Source: Kocuria marina (GTDB lineage Bacteria > Actinomycetota > Actinomycetes > Actinomycetales > Micrococcaceae). From it: DNA of 64,000 nt. Made by a program: the position numbers and the translations under genes. The stretch is taken from NCBI GenBank assembly GCA_014652975.1, contig BMZV01000001.1, positions 310,001-374,000 on the forward strand. The letters run 5' to 3'. Every line of letters starts with the position of its first letter. The stretch's first letter is position 1. Positions 53,259 through 62,584 of this stretch are shown piece after piece. The notes beneath the pieces are model-generated. The model was not told where the DNA came from. It made no database searches and was given only the letters and a program-made list of their open reading frames with translations.

Positions 53259-54533
53259 ATGTCCCTCACCCAGGATCCTGCGACCTCCGGGCCGCTCAGC
53301 GGAGTGGTCGTCGCGGACTTCTCCCGCGTGCTCGCGGGGCCTTACTGCACCATGCTGCTCGCGGACATGGGCGCCACCGTGGTCAAGGTGGAGAGCCCCA
53401 CCGGGGACGACACCCGCGGGTACAAGCCGCCTAGCCGGGACGGGGTGGGCACCTACTACCTCTCCGTGAACCGCAACAAGCACTCCATCGTGCTGGACCT
53501 GCGCGATCCGGCGGACCTGGAGACCGCCTACGGGATCATCGACGCCGCGGACGTGTTCATAGAGAACTTCAAGCCCGGCGGGCTGGCCCGCTACGGGTTG
53601 GATCCCGAGGCCGTGGCCGAGCGGTGGCCCGGGCTCATCCACACGAGCATCACCGGATTCGGCACGGACCGCGGCGCACACCTGCCGGGCTACGACCTGC
53701 TGGTCCAGGGCGTCTCGGGCTTCATGTCCGTGACCGGCTCCGCGGACGGCCCACCCCAGCGGGCGGGCGTGGCGATGTTCGACGTCCTCACCGGGCTGCA
53801 CGCCGCAGTGGCCATCCTGGGCGCCCTGCACGAGCGGGACGTCTCCGGCAGGGGCCAGCACATCCACCTGGATCTGCTCTCCTGCGCGCTGTCCTCCCTG
53901 GTCAACCAGACCACGGGCTACGCGGCGTGCGGCAACGACCCCCAGCGCATGGGCAACGACCACCCCAGTCTGTTCCCGTACGGGCCGTTCCCCACCGCGG
54001 ACAAGGACCTCATCATCACGGTGGGCAACAACCCCCAGTTCCGGCGTTTCGTCACGGTGCTGGGCCTGCCCGAGCTCGCGGAGGACCCGCGCTTCGACAC
54101 CGTGGAGAACCGCAACCAACACCGTGAGGAGTTGCGCCCGCTGCTCAACAAGGCGCTGTCCTCGGACACCGCCGAGGTGTGGGCGTCCCGGTTGCAGGCG
54201 GAGGGCCTGCCGTGCGCCCCCATCCTCACCATCCCCGAGGGCGTGGAGTACGCGGCCTCCCTGGGCCTGGACCCCGTGGTGCAGGTGGGCGAGGGCGACG
54301 AGGCCGTGCCCCTGATCAAGAACCCCGTGACCTTCAGTCGCACCCCGGTGCGCTACGACAAGGCCCCACCCGCCCTCGGTGCGGACGGCACCGATGTCAT
54401 GGCCTGGCTGCGTTCCCGTCGCGCCGCCCACGACGACGCTCCCGCACCGGACCGCGCGGCCGTCGGTGCAGTGCCCGCCGCCGCGCACGACGGCGCCGCC
54501 GGTTCCCCGGGCGCGGCCCCGAACCGCGCGTAG
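53259..54533 (+). CDS. Class III CoA-transferase (CaiB/BaiF family)
   Basis: The 424-residue enzyme moves CoA from a donor to a carboxylic acid. Family blocks are GVVVADFSRVLAGPYCTMLLADMGATVVKVESPTGDDTR near the start, ENFKPGGLARYGLDPE, and GVAMFDVLTGLHA, in which Asp175 should be the catalytic aspartate. Members include formyl-CoA, crotonobetaine and succinate-hydroxymethylglutarate CoA-transferases; the last type, like GcdG, activates glutarate. ATG 53259 has GGAG 8 nt upstream. The last 35 residues are Ala/Pro-rich and not conserved. It is followed by the acyl-CoA dehydrogenase gene after 72 bp. Confidence 0.9.
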   Translation: MSLTQDPATSGPLSGVVVADFSRVLAGPYCTMLLADMGATVVKVESPTGDDTRGYKPPSRDGVGTYYLSVNRNKHSIVLDLRDPADLETAYGIIDAADVFIENFKPGGLARYGLDPEAVAERWPGLIHTSITGFGTDRGAHLPGYDLLVQGVSGFMSVTGSADGPPQRAGVAMFDVLTGLHAAVAILGALHERDVSGRGQHIHLDLLSCALSSLVNQTTGYAACGNDPQRMGNDHPSLFPYGPFPTADKDLIITVGNNPQFRRFVTVLGLPELAEDPRFDTVENRNQHREELRPLLNKALSSDTAEVWASRLQAEGLPCAPILTIPEGVEYAASLGLDPVVQVGEGDEAVPLIKNPVTFSRTPVRYDKAPPALGADGTDVMAWLRSRRAAHDDAPAPDRAAVGAVPAAAHDGAAGSPGAAPNRA

Positions 54534-54605
54534 CCCCTCCCCACACCAGAATCTCGCACCGCAGCGAGGCGGAGCCCCGCCTCCCGGCCACCGAAAGGAC
54601 CCGTG

Positions 54606-55808
54606 ATGAGCGAACTGCTCGAGAACCCCGACTTCTTCCTGCTGGACCAGGAACTCTCCGCCGAGGAGATCGCCCTGCGCGACCGCGTGCGCGCCTACGG
54701 CCAGGAGCACGTGCTGCCCGCGATCAACGCGTTCTGGGAGCGCGGCGAGCACCCCCTCCCCGCGTTCAAGGGCCTCGCCGACCTGGGGGTCGTGGGAACG
54801 TTCATCGAGGGCTACGGCTGCCCCGGACTCTCCCGCCAGGCCGCCGGGCTGGTGGCCCGTGAGATGGGCCGGATCGACGGCTCCGTGAACACGTTCTTCG
54901 GCGTGCACTCCAACCTGTGCATGGGCAGCATCTACATGCTGGGCAATGAGGAGCAGCGCCAGCGGTGGCTGCCCACCATGGCGAAGATCGAGACGACCGG
55001 TGCGTTCGCGCTCACCGAGCCCACCCACGGCTCGGACTCGGTGTCCCTGGAGACCTCCGCGCGCCGGGACGGGGACCACTGGGTGCTCAACGGGCACAAG
55101 CGGTGGATCGGCAACGGCCACGCCGCGGACGTGATCGTGCTCTATGCCCGGGACGAGGCGGACGGACAGGTCAAATGCTTCGTGGTGGAGAAACAGGAGG
55201 ACGGCGAGTACCCGCAGGGCTACCTCCCCACCGTGATCGACGGCAAGATCGGCAAGCGCGCCATCAACCAGGCGGACATCGTGATCGAGGACCTGCGGAT
55301 CCCCGAGGAGAACCGGCTGGAGAACTGCCACAGCTTCAAGGACGTTAACAAGGTGCTCAAGGCCACCCGCGGCGGTGCCTCGTGGGAGGCCGTGGGGCAC
55401 GGCATGGCGGCGTTCGAGATCGCCGCGAACTACGCCCTGGAGCGTGAACAGTTCGGGATGCCGATCGCCAGCTACCAGCTGGTGCAGGAGCGGCTGGCCA
55501 CCATGCTCTCGGACCTGACCTCCATGCAGCTGCTGTGCACCCGCATGGCGCAGTTGCAGGAGCGCGACCAACTCACGGACGCCATGGCCTCCATGGTCAA
55601 GATGACCACTTCCCGCAAAGCCCTGGCCATGTGCCGCACCGCCCGGGACATGCTGGGCGGCAACGGGCTGTTGCTGGAGTACCACATCGGCCGTCACCTC
55701 ACCGACATGGAGGTGGTCTCCACGTACGAGGGCACCGACTCGATGCAGGCGCTCATCGTGGGCCGGGAGATCACCCGGATCTCGTCCTTCACGCGCACGC
55801 GCAGCTGA
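54606..55808 (+). CDS. Acyl-CoA dehydrogenase (glutaryl-CoA dehydrogenase/ACX4-like subgroup)
   Basis: The 400-residue flavoenzyme makes 2-enoyl-CoA. Flavin and substrate blocks GAFALTEPTHGSDSVSLET and KRWIGNGHAADV, RDMLGGNGLLLEYH and the catalytic Glu375 in YEGT are present. The general pattern is shared by glutaryl-CoA dehydrogenases and ACX4-like short-chain acyl-CoA oxidases or dehydrogenases. The arginine that holds the distal carboxylate of glutaryl-CoA in human GCDH (Arg94) aligns with Asn95 here, which argues against a strict glutaryl-CoA role. AAAGGA is 6 nt before ATG 54606. It works with the upstream CoA-transferase. Confidence 0.88.
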   Translation: MSELLENPDFFLLDQELSAEEIALRDRVRAYGQEHVLPAINAFWERGEHPLPAFKGLADLGVVGTFIEGYGCPGLSRQAAGLVAREMGRIDGSVNTFFGVHSNLCMGSIYMLGNEEQRQRWLPTMAKIETTGAFALTEPTHGSDSVSLETSARRDGDHWVLNGHKRWIGNGHAADVIVLYARDEADGQVKCFVVEKQEDGEYPQGYLPTVIDGKIGKRAINQADIVIEDLRIPEENRLENCHSFKDVNKVLKATRGGASWEAVGHGMAAFEIAANYALEREQFGMPIASYQLVQERLATMLSDLTSMQLLCTRMAQLQERDQLTDAMASMVKMTTSRKALAMCRTARDMLGGNGLLLEYHIGRHLTDMEVVSTYEGTDSMQALIVGREITRISSFTRTRS

Positions 55809-55874
55809 CGGGTCCGGGCTGGTGGGTACGCCGTAAGGGTTCGTGAGTTCTGTTCCGGGCCTCGCCGCGAGAAG

Positions 55875-57957
55875 ATGATGGGCATGGTTAACCGCGTAGG
55901 TAGTCAGTCCTTTGCGACGAGCAGTACCGCTTCGACCTCATTCGTGGGACGTCGCAGGGAACTGAAGGAAGCGCGGGCCACGGTGTCCCGCTCGCGGTTG
56001 ACGACCCTCACGGGTCCCGGAGGCGTGGGCAAAACCCGCCTGGGGATAGAAGTCGGTCAGCGCTTGCAGACCCATTTCCGCGACGGTGCGTGGATGGTGG
56101 ATCTGGGATCCCTCAACCCCGGTGCCCCCATCAGCCCGATAGTCGCCTCCGCCCTGGCCATTCAAGACCAGTCGAATCGCGGGGCGCTGGAACGAGTGAC
56201 GGACTACCTGAAGGACAAGGAGTTGTTGCTGTTCCTCGACAACTGTGAACACGTGCTGCCCGGAGCCGGGGAGTTGGTGGACCGTGTCCTGGCCACGGCC
56301 CCGGGGGTGAGGATCCTCACCACCAGCCGTGAGCCCCTGAGCATGGCCGGCGAGGCGATCTATCCCGTGCCTCCCTTGGCGACACCCTCCGTGGAGGACG
56401 ACCATGCGGTTCAGGACCTTGAACGCTTCGAATCGATTGCCCTGTTCGTGGACCGTGCACGGAACGTGGTGGGTGACTTCGCGATCACTCCCGAGAACCA
56501 GAGGGCCGTGATCGAGTTGTGCACGCGCCTCGACGGCATGCCACTGGCCATCGAATTCGCCGTTGCGCGGTTGCAGAGCATGTCCGTGACCCAGTTGCTC
56601 GATCGCCTGGACCAGCGCTTCCGATTGTTGAGCCGCGGGTCTCGCACTGCTCAACCCCGGCACCGGACACTCCAAGCGTTGATCGACTGGAGTTACGAGC
56701 TCTGCACCCCGGAGGAGCAGGTGCTGTGGCAACGGCTGTCAGTCTTTCCCAGCAGTTTCGATCTGGAAGCCGCCGAGGAGATCTGCAGTTTCGATGGTCT
56801 CGTCCCGGATCTCGTTCTGGACTTGTTGGATCGCCTCGTGGCCAAGTCCATCCTGCTCACCGAACGCAACGGGGAGGCAGTGCGCTACCGCCAGCTCATG
56901 ACCGTGCGTGAATACGGCGCCGACCGGCTGAACGACGGCGCGGCCACTGAGCTGCGCCGTCGTCACCGGGATTGCTTTCTTCGCCGGGCGGAAACCATGG
57001 TCGAACAGTGGTCTACTCCGCGCCAGGGTGAGTTCATCCTGCGCGCTCGCACGGAACGCCCCAATTCCATGGCGGCATTGCAGTGGTCCGTAGCCACCCC
57101 CGGTGAGATCAACGCTGCTGCCCGCCTGGCGGTAGCGTTGCGTCACCACTGGGTGTCGGACGGTTACCTCAGCGAAGGACGTTTCTGGCTCGACCGTGTC
57201 CTGGGCGAGTACGACGACGCCCCGGAACGACACGAACGAGGATCCGCGTTGTGGGTGGTCGCCTGGGTCAGCCTGTTGCAAGGCGATCACGAAGCTGGCG
57301 CGGAATACCTCGCCGAATGCCGACGGGTAGCCACGGCCCTCGGGGACGACGGCCTGCTTGCTCACACGGAGCACTGGAGCGGTTTGTACGGCATCTTCAC
57401 AGGGGACCTCTCCTCCGCGATAGTTCACTATGAACGCGCAGTAGCCGCCCACGACCGCGTGGGCGATCTGCACAGCCCTGACGACCGAACTGCTCTCGTG
57501 GGTTGCCGCTTCCACCCGTGATTTCCCGCGCGCCGTGGAACTCTCTGGCGCCGCGGCCTCCGTGTGGCGCAGTCTGGGAACCACGATCCGGGCGTTCGGG
57601 CCCCACATCGATGAGATTTCCCGGGCCTCCGCCAAGCGTGTCCGACAAGGACTCGAACCGGGAACGTCGGATTCCTCACCCTTCGAGCACAAGCGCTTGA
57701 CCAAGGAGGAAGCGATCGCGGTGGCACTCGCCGAACCGCAGGACGCCGATCAGGAGACGGACATCCAACCGCTGACCCACAAGGAATGGCAGGTCGCTCA
57801 ACTGGTGGCTCGGGGGCTGACCAACAGACAGGTGGCCGAAGAACTGGTGGTCTCGCCGCGCACCGTGGACGGCCACGTGGGTCGCATCCTCACCAAGTTG
57901 GACGTCACGACCCGCATGCACATCGCATCGTGGGTCGACGGCAGACGAGGAATGTAA
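55875..57957 (+). pseudogene. NB-ARC/TPR ATPase-LuxR regulator with internal deletion and frameshift
   Basis: The 5' frame (55875-57521, 548 codons) has an AAA/NB-ARC ATPase: Walker A GPGGVGKT (47-54), LLLFLDNCEHVLPGA, GVRILTTSREPL and CTRLDGMPLAIEFA, then a winged-helix and the start of a TPR region. It runs into a stop after AAHDRVGDLH. The 3' frame resumes as TELLSWVAASTRDFPRAVELSGAAASVWR near 57490 and ends with a complete LuxR helix-turn-helix (LTHKEWQVAQLVARGLTNRQVAEELVVSPRTVDGHVGRIL) at 57957. Around 100 TPR residues seem lost at the join. Two separate small proteins could still be made, but normal regulation is unlikely. GC is lower than in the neighbours. Confidence 0.75.
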
Positions 57958-57975
57958 GGCGCGAAGCACGAGATG

Positions 57976-58013
57976 CACTGGCGCCCCGGATCGAGAGGTC
58001 CGAGGCGCCAGTG
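57976..58013. terminator. Bidirectional terminator between the LuxR-type gene and the monooxygenase gene
   Basis: CACTGGCGCC pairs with GGCGCCAGTG (10 bp), with CCGGA/TCCG pairing inside. It lies between converging genes. Confidence 0.7.
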
Positions 58014-58055
58014 TCAGCCGGTCAGCGCGTGAAGAAACGCTGGTGCGGCTGGGAC

Positions 58056-59936
58056 TCAGACGTTGATCATTGCCGCGGAGCGCACCGAAGGAAATACGCC
58101 TGAGAGGAACTCCTCGATCTCCGCCGTGTCCCCCAGCGGGAAGATGCCGGCCACGTACTGGTCGGGGCGGACCACTACCACCGCACCGTCCGCGCTGATA
58201 CCGCGCTCTTCGAAGATGTCGTGTCCCTCCAATGTGCCAAACACCTTCTCCATGTCCGTCAGTCGGAACGTGCCGGTTTTGGGCTTGAACGCCCCCGGCA
58301 CGTCCGAGACATCGAATTCGGTGTGCCGCTGGCGGTGGATCAACTTGGTGTCGAACAGATCGGGAGACAGCGATCCTTCAGCCCAGTGGGCCCAATCCTG
58401 GAGGGTCTGGGAAACTCCCGGAGCTGCGTCGTCAGCGAAGACGTAGACACGCCACCGACCGTCCGCGAAGTGATCGTGCCCGATGTGCATGGGCACCAGA
58501 TCGCACACACGGCCCGCCATGGCGGACTTGAAACGCCTACCGAGCGGGTATCCCTCAGCGAGTTCCTGGTGCTTGGTGTCCGCCGTGATCATTGATGGCT
58601 CGTACTCGGTGAGGTAGCCCGCGTTGAACTCGGCGTTCTTCGTGTAGAAATCCTCCAGTTCGTTGGGGTTCTCGAACTGGTCACTCGGCTGCGCCATGAG
58701 GGTGGACCATGCCTTGTCGAACTCGATCAGACGATGGGCGATGTCCTTGCGTTCCTCCGCGTAGGTGCGCAGCAGTTCCACGGGGCTGTTTCCGGAGAGC
58801 ACGTGGCCCAGTTTCCACCCCAGGTTGAACCCGTCCTGCATGGACACGTTCATACCCTGCCCCGCCTTGGCCGAGTGCGTGTGGCACGCAGCCCCGGTGA
58901 TGAACACGCGGGGGTCCTGGCTGGAGGTCTTCTCCGAGGCGCGGTCATCGAAATGGTCGGAAACACGGTGACCCACCTCGTAGATCGAGTGCCAAACCAC
59001 GTTCTTCACATCCAGCTTGTACGGGCTCATGATCTGCTGCGCAGTGGCGATCACGTCCTCGAGTGGAGTCTCGCGCACGGAACGATCACCCTCCGCCACT
59101 TCACCCAGATCCACGTAGAGCCGGAAGAGGAACCCGCCCTCGCGCGGGATGAGCAGGATGGTGCGACCGGTCGAGGACTTGATGGTGCACTTCTTGCGAA
59201 CGTCCGGGAAGTTGGTGTCCGCGTAGATGTCCATCACGCCCCACGCATGGTTGGCCTGCTTGCCATGCAGTCGATACCCCAGGGACTTGCGCACATTGCT
59301 CCGAGCGCCGTCCGCCCCCACCACATACTTGGTACGCACCTGAAGCTCTTGGCCCTCGTCGGGTCCGGCCGTGCGGCGCAGGGTCACCGTGATCGGGTAT
59401 TCGCGGTTCTCTTCCTCGGGGGCGACTTCCATGTCCACGAATTCGTAGCCGTAATCCGGTTCCATCCGAGTGGGCGCGTTCTTCATGAACCGATTGAAAT
59501 GATCGATGATGCGCACCTGGGTGATCAGCATCATGGGCCATTCGCTGAATTCTTCCGGCAATTCGCGGGTGCTCATCTCGCGGATGATACGTTCCGGGTC
59601 CTGGGGATCAGGCTTCCAGAACGCCATGTCCGTGATGGTGTGCGCTTCCTCGTAGATCTCGTGGGCGAAGCCGAACGCCTGGAACGTCTCCATGGTCCGG
59701 GAGTGCACGCCATCCGCATTGGCCAACGGCAATCGGTGTCCCCGGCGTTCGATCAACCTGGTGTTGACCTCTGGGAACCGGGACAGCTGTGCTGCGGTGA
59801 TCGACCCGGCGGGACCGCACCCCACGATCAGCACGTCCATGGTGTCGGGCAACTCGGCGGGACGATCCACCCCCGAGCCCTGAGCGGGCATAGTCATGGG
59901 ATCACCGGTTTGATAGCCATCTACATGAAACTGCAT
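58056..59936 (-). CDS. FAD-dependent aromatic monooxygenase, 3-hydroxybenzoate 4-monooxygenase-like
   Basis: The 626-residue flavoprotein belongs to the phenol 2-hydroxylase/MobA class. FAD motifs are VLIVGCGPAGSITAAQLS (about 36-53), VVGADGARSNVRKSLG and DPRVFITGAACHTHSAKAGQGMNVSMQDGFNLGWKL. The C-terminal thioredoxin-like domain (FADDAAPGVSQTL, VVRPDQYVAGIFPL) is typical of this class and helps dimer formation. MobA converts 3-hydroxybenzoate to protocatechuate. AAGGAG is 5 nt before the ATG. A CRP/GlxR-like site lies 32 bp upstream. No ring-cleavage genes are in the window. Confidence 0.85.
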   Translation of the reverse strand: MQFHVDGYQTGDPMTMPAQGSGVDRPAELPDTMDVLIVGCGPAGSITAAQLSRFPEVNTRLIERRGHRLPLANADGVHSRTMETFQAFGFAHEIYEEAHTITDMAFWKPDPQDPERIIREMSTRELPEEFSEWPMMLITQVRIIDHFNRFMKNAPTRMEPDYGYEFVDMEVAPEEENREYPITVTLRRTAGPDEGQELQVRTKYVVGADGARSNVRKSLGYRLHGKQANHAWGVMDIYADTNFPDVRKKCTIKSSTGRTILLIPREGGFLFRLYVDLGEVAEGDRSVRETPLEDVIATAQQIMSPYKLDVKNVVWHSIYEVGHRVSDHFDDRASEKTSSQDPRVFITGAACHTHSAKAGQGMNVSMQDGFNLGWKLGHVLSGNSPVELLRTYAEERKDIAHRLIEFDKAWSTLMAQPSDQFENPNELEDFYTKNAEFNAGYLTEYEPSMITADTKHQELAEGYPLGRRFKSAMAGRVCDLVPMHIGHDHFADGRWRVYVFADDAAPGVSQTLQDWAHWAEGSLSPDLFDTKLIHRQRHTEFDVSDVPGAFKPKTGTFRLTDMEKVFGTLEGHDIFEERGISADGAVVVVRPDQYVAGIFPLGDTAEIEEFLSGVFPSVRSAAMINV

Positions 59937-59967
59937 AATATCTCCTTGGAGGAATGGAATGACATTC

Positions 59968-59983
59968 TGTGTTTTGTCTCACA
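59968..59983 (-). promoter_or_regulatory. CRP/GlxR-like site upstream of the monooxygenase
   Basis: TGTGT-N6-TCACA differs at one position from the CRP/GlxR consensus TGTGA-N6-TCACA. It is 32 bp upstream of the monooxygenase start, where carbon-source control of an aromatic pathway gene would make sense. Confidence 0.45.
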
Positions 59984-59998
59984 CGATATGGATTTGAC

Positions 59999-60140
59999 TC
60001 GGTAACTCACAAGCAGTTCAGCCGCTACAGACAACATCCGCCTCAAAAACTGGATCGACTATCATGAAATTGGCGTTGTCGTAAGGGTAGGACTACGTAA
60101 TTCGACCATTCGGACGAAATCCATATTGATTAGTTACCGA
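59999..60140. repeat. Widely spaced 9-bp inverted repeat in an AT-rich gap
   Basis: TCGGTAACT (59999-60007) and AGTTACCGA (60132-60140) are perfect inverted copies 124 bp apart. The gap 59937-60375 has no gene; its left 230 bp are AT-rich compared with the genome. The repeats could be paired operator sites that allow DNA looping. Confidence 0.4.
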
Positions 60141-60375
60141 ACGCTTTTGATATCTGGCAGATCTCGCCGTCGGAACTCGCCCCAATGAGCACGCTAGGTC
60201 CGGATGTCGCCCCAGAACTCGTTCGCTCACTGAGGACCACCCTGGTGGCGCTCTCGGCCCGGGCGGCCCACCCCGGAACTCACAGCACCGTCCGGGCGGA
60301 ACGTGTCACCATGGGGACGGGCCCGCCACACCCGGGTGGGCCCACCCGTCCTTCTATCGGTGAGGTAAGTCTTCC

Positions 60376-61581
60376 GTGTCCCACGCCCCCTCCCCCCGCG
60401 GCCCCGAGGCCCCCTACCCGCAGTTCGCCGGCCCACCGGCCGGGACCTCCGCCCGCTCGGTGACCACCCGGACCGTGGTCGGTGCCTTCCTCGCGCTCGC
60501 GGTGCTGTGGGGTCTGGTCATGCTCATCGCGTACGGCAGTCTGCACACGGTCACGGGTCAGGCACTCGACGAGGTCGCCCTGGCCCAGGCCAAGGCCGAC
60601 CGCAATGTCTACTTCCCCGGCGCGGCCCTCGTCCTCGCGCAGTACGTTCCGGAGCTCGGGGCGGTGGCCGCCGGCGTCCTCGCGCTCGTGTGGGCCGTGC
60701 GCTACTGCCGTTGGACGGCCGCCGTATGTGCCGCGGGGGCGGCGTTCGCTGCAAACGTGACCACCCAGTTCCTCAAGCACGGCGTGCTCGACAAACCCGA
60801 TTTGGGGATCCAGCAGATCGCGTCCAACTCGTTCCCGTCCGGTCACACGACCGCGGCGGCCTCCGCGCTCATGGCCGTGCTGCTCGTGGCGCCTCCCCAC
60901 CTGCGGGCCAGGGCGGGGCGCTGGGGAGCCCTGATAGCGGCGGTCACTGGCATGCTCACCATCCTCAACGGTTGGCACCGTCCCACGGACGCCGCGGCCG
61001 CGCTGCTCATCGTGGGCGGGTGGGGCGTCGTGGCAACCCTCGTGGCACGCGCCGTCGACGCCGCTCTCTCCCGTACCGACGCCCGTCCCGGAGCGGCATC
61101 GCTCCAGTTCTACCGGCAGTTCCGAAAGAACCGTTCGCGTAGACGCCAGGACATCGAATGGAGCGAGGACCGGGGCGAGAGTGCCTATCTTCCACCGGCC
61201 CACGAGCGCGCCGAGCGGCAGTTCGCGGAACAGCAGCGTGGTGAGCAGGAGCGGGCGGCATCGTACCCGCAGGCTCAGCAGGGGTACCCGCACGCGCAGT
61301 ACGGGCACCAGCAGCCCCAGCCGACGCGGTCGCAGCCCGCCCCCTACGGAGCGCCCGTGTACCGCCCGCGATTCCCCGCGCGACCCCGGTTGGGCACCGC
61401 GATCACCCTGACCGTGTTGGCCGCGGCATTGCTCGCGGCAGCAATCTGGTGGCCCTCCCCGACCGTGGCGGGCACGCTTGCCGGGCGGGTCACGCTCACG
61501 GCGGGGTACGTGGGCATCGCGGCGGCCGCGGCCCTGGGGTGGTCGCTCGTGGCGCGGCGACTGCGCGACACGACCCGGTGA
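60376..61581 (+). CDS. PAP2-superfamily membrane phosphatase with Gln/Pro-rich region
   Basis: The 401-residue protein has an N-terminal five- or six-helix PAP2 domain with FLKHGVLDKPDLG, SFPSGHTTAAASALM and GWHRPTDAAAALL, the three phosphatase motifs with both catalytic His residues. It should act on lipid phosphates such as phosphatidate or undecaprenyl diphosphate outside the membrane. After residue about 245 comes a charged, Gln/Tyr/Pro-rich disordered stretch (QQGYPHAQYGHQQPQP), then two more helices at the C-terminus, an unusual addition. GAGGT lies about 9 nt before the GTG. Confidence 0.85.
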   Translation: MSHAPSPRGPEAPYPQFAGPPAGTSARSVTTRTVVGAFLALAVLWGLVMLIAYGSLHTVTGQALDEVALAQAKADRNVYFPGAALVLAQYVPELGAVAAGVLALVWAVRYCRWTAAVCAAGAAFAANVTTQFLKHGVLDKPDLGIQQIASNSFPSGHTTAAASALMAVLLVAPPHLRARAGRWGALIAAVTGMLTILNGWHRPTDAAAALLIVGGWGVVATLVARAVDAALSRTDARPGAASLQFYRQFRKNRSRRRQDIEWSEDRGESAYLPPAHERAERQFAEQQRGEQERAASYPQAQQGYPHAQYGHQQPQPTRSQPAPYGAPVYRPRFPARPRLGTAITLTVLAAALLAAAIWWPSPTVAGTLAGRVTLTAGYVGIAAAAALGWSLVARRLRDTTR

Positions 61582-61638
61582 CGGCGGCCCGGTGACTACG
61601 AACGCAACTGCTATCGGACGTCCGGGAGTGACGACCGG

Positions 61639-62454
61639 CTAGATCGCCGCCAATCGGTCCAGGAAAACCCTGGCCACGCCGGCCTGGTACGGCAAGCGGT
61701 ACATCGAGGCGGTGGACGGGCCCTCACCGGAGAGGCCCACGTCCCGAGCGCGCCGGATGGCCAGCTCCATGGTGTCCGCCTGCTGGGACACGAAGTTGCC
61801 GGTCACGGGCGAGCCGTGGCCCGGCACGAACACCCGGTAGCGTTCCAGAGTCGCGAGCGCGCGCAAGGACTCCACCCAGCGCTGGGGGTAGGCGTCCTCG
61901 AAGTTGGGGTCCGCCCCCTCCTCCACGAGATCACCGCAGAAGACGACGTCGTCCACGCCCACGCACACGTCGTTGTCCGTGTGACCGGGGCCCAGGAAGA
62001 ACAGGGTGACGGGGCGTTCCCCCAGGTCGATCCGGGTCAGGGAAGGCCTGCGACCGTCCCCCGGAAGAGTGTTGGTGGGCATAATCAGCTGGGTGTCCAT
62101 GCCCTGGCCCTCACCCATCTCGGGTTCCTGCGTGCTCACGAAACTGCGCTGGTATTCGCCGACCTCCGCCATCGCGGCCGCGCACGCCTTGTGCGCCCAG
62201 AACTCGGTGGCCCCGGCGCGCGTGAACACCGCGTTACCCATGTAGTGGTCGTAGTGCGCGTGCGTGTTCACCACGGTGAGCGGCAGCTCCGTGAGCTCAC
62301 GCACCGCGGTCAGGATCTCCCGGCCCTGGCGAGGCCCCGCACCCGTGTCGATCACCAGGGCGCGCTGAGTGCCCAGCACCAGACCGGAGTTCAATCTCCA
62401 GTTCTCGGTGCCGATCACATAGACGCCGGGGCGCAACTCCTGGGTGCGTGCCAT
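61639..62454 (-). CDS. MBL-fold metallo-hydrolase
   Basis: The 271-residue protein has the metallo-beta-lactamase fold with the zinc motif HAHYDH (residues about 67-72), FFLGPGHTDNDVCVGVDDVVFCGDLVEEG (His and Asp ligands) and FVPGHGSPV (last His). Relatives hydrolyse thioesters, lactones or beta-lactams; the substrate is not clear. It has no signal peptide. ATG 62454 is 7 nt after a TAGAGT -10 box, which settles the start although the frame is open another 1.1 kb. It is divergent from gluQ. Confidence 0.87.
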   Translation of the reverse strand: MARTQELRPGVYVIGTENWRLNSGLVLGTQRALVIDTGAGPRQGREILTAVRELTELPLTVVNTHAHYDHYMGNAVFTRAGATEFWAHKACAAAMAEVGEYQRSFVSTQEPEMGEGQGMDTQLIMPTNTLPGDGRRPSLTRIDLGERPVTLFFLGPGHTDNDVCVGVDDVVFCGDLVEEGADPNFEDAYPQRWVESLRALATLERYRVFVPGHGSPVTGNFVSQQADTMELAIRRARDVGLSGEGPSTASMYRLPYQAGVARVFLDRLAAI

Positions 62455-62461
62455 GGGGTTC

Positions 62462-62467
62462 ACTCTA
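62462..62467 (-). promoter_or_regulatory. -10 box TAGAGT for the MBL gene
   Basis: TAGAGT on the minus strand is 7 nt before ATG 62454; leaderless-type. Confidence 0.45.
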
Positions 62468-62571
62468 TCGGCAACCCCGCACCCTCTACGTATCGCCGCA
62501 AGCCACCGGGGCATGGGGCACGACGCCGCTCCGGCCGCCCCGCGCGACGGGAACCCGCGGCGGGGCGGTGC

Positions 62572-62577
62572 TACTGT
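62572..62577 (+). promoter_or_regulatory. -10 box TACTGT for gluQ
   Basis: TACTGT is 7 nt before GTG 62585 and no Shine-Dalgarno is visible, so this GTG is the best start. Confidence 0.45.
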
Positions 62578-62584
62578 GTGCCGC

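Noticed and set aside
53040-55697. An 885-codon minus-strand frame opposite the CoA-transferase and dehydrogenase genes
   Set aside because: Both plus-strand genes have catalytic residues in place; the opposite frame is unbroken only because of GC-rich third positions. Only its last part overlaps LysR in a different frame.
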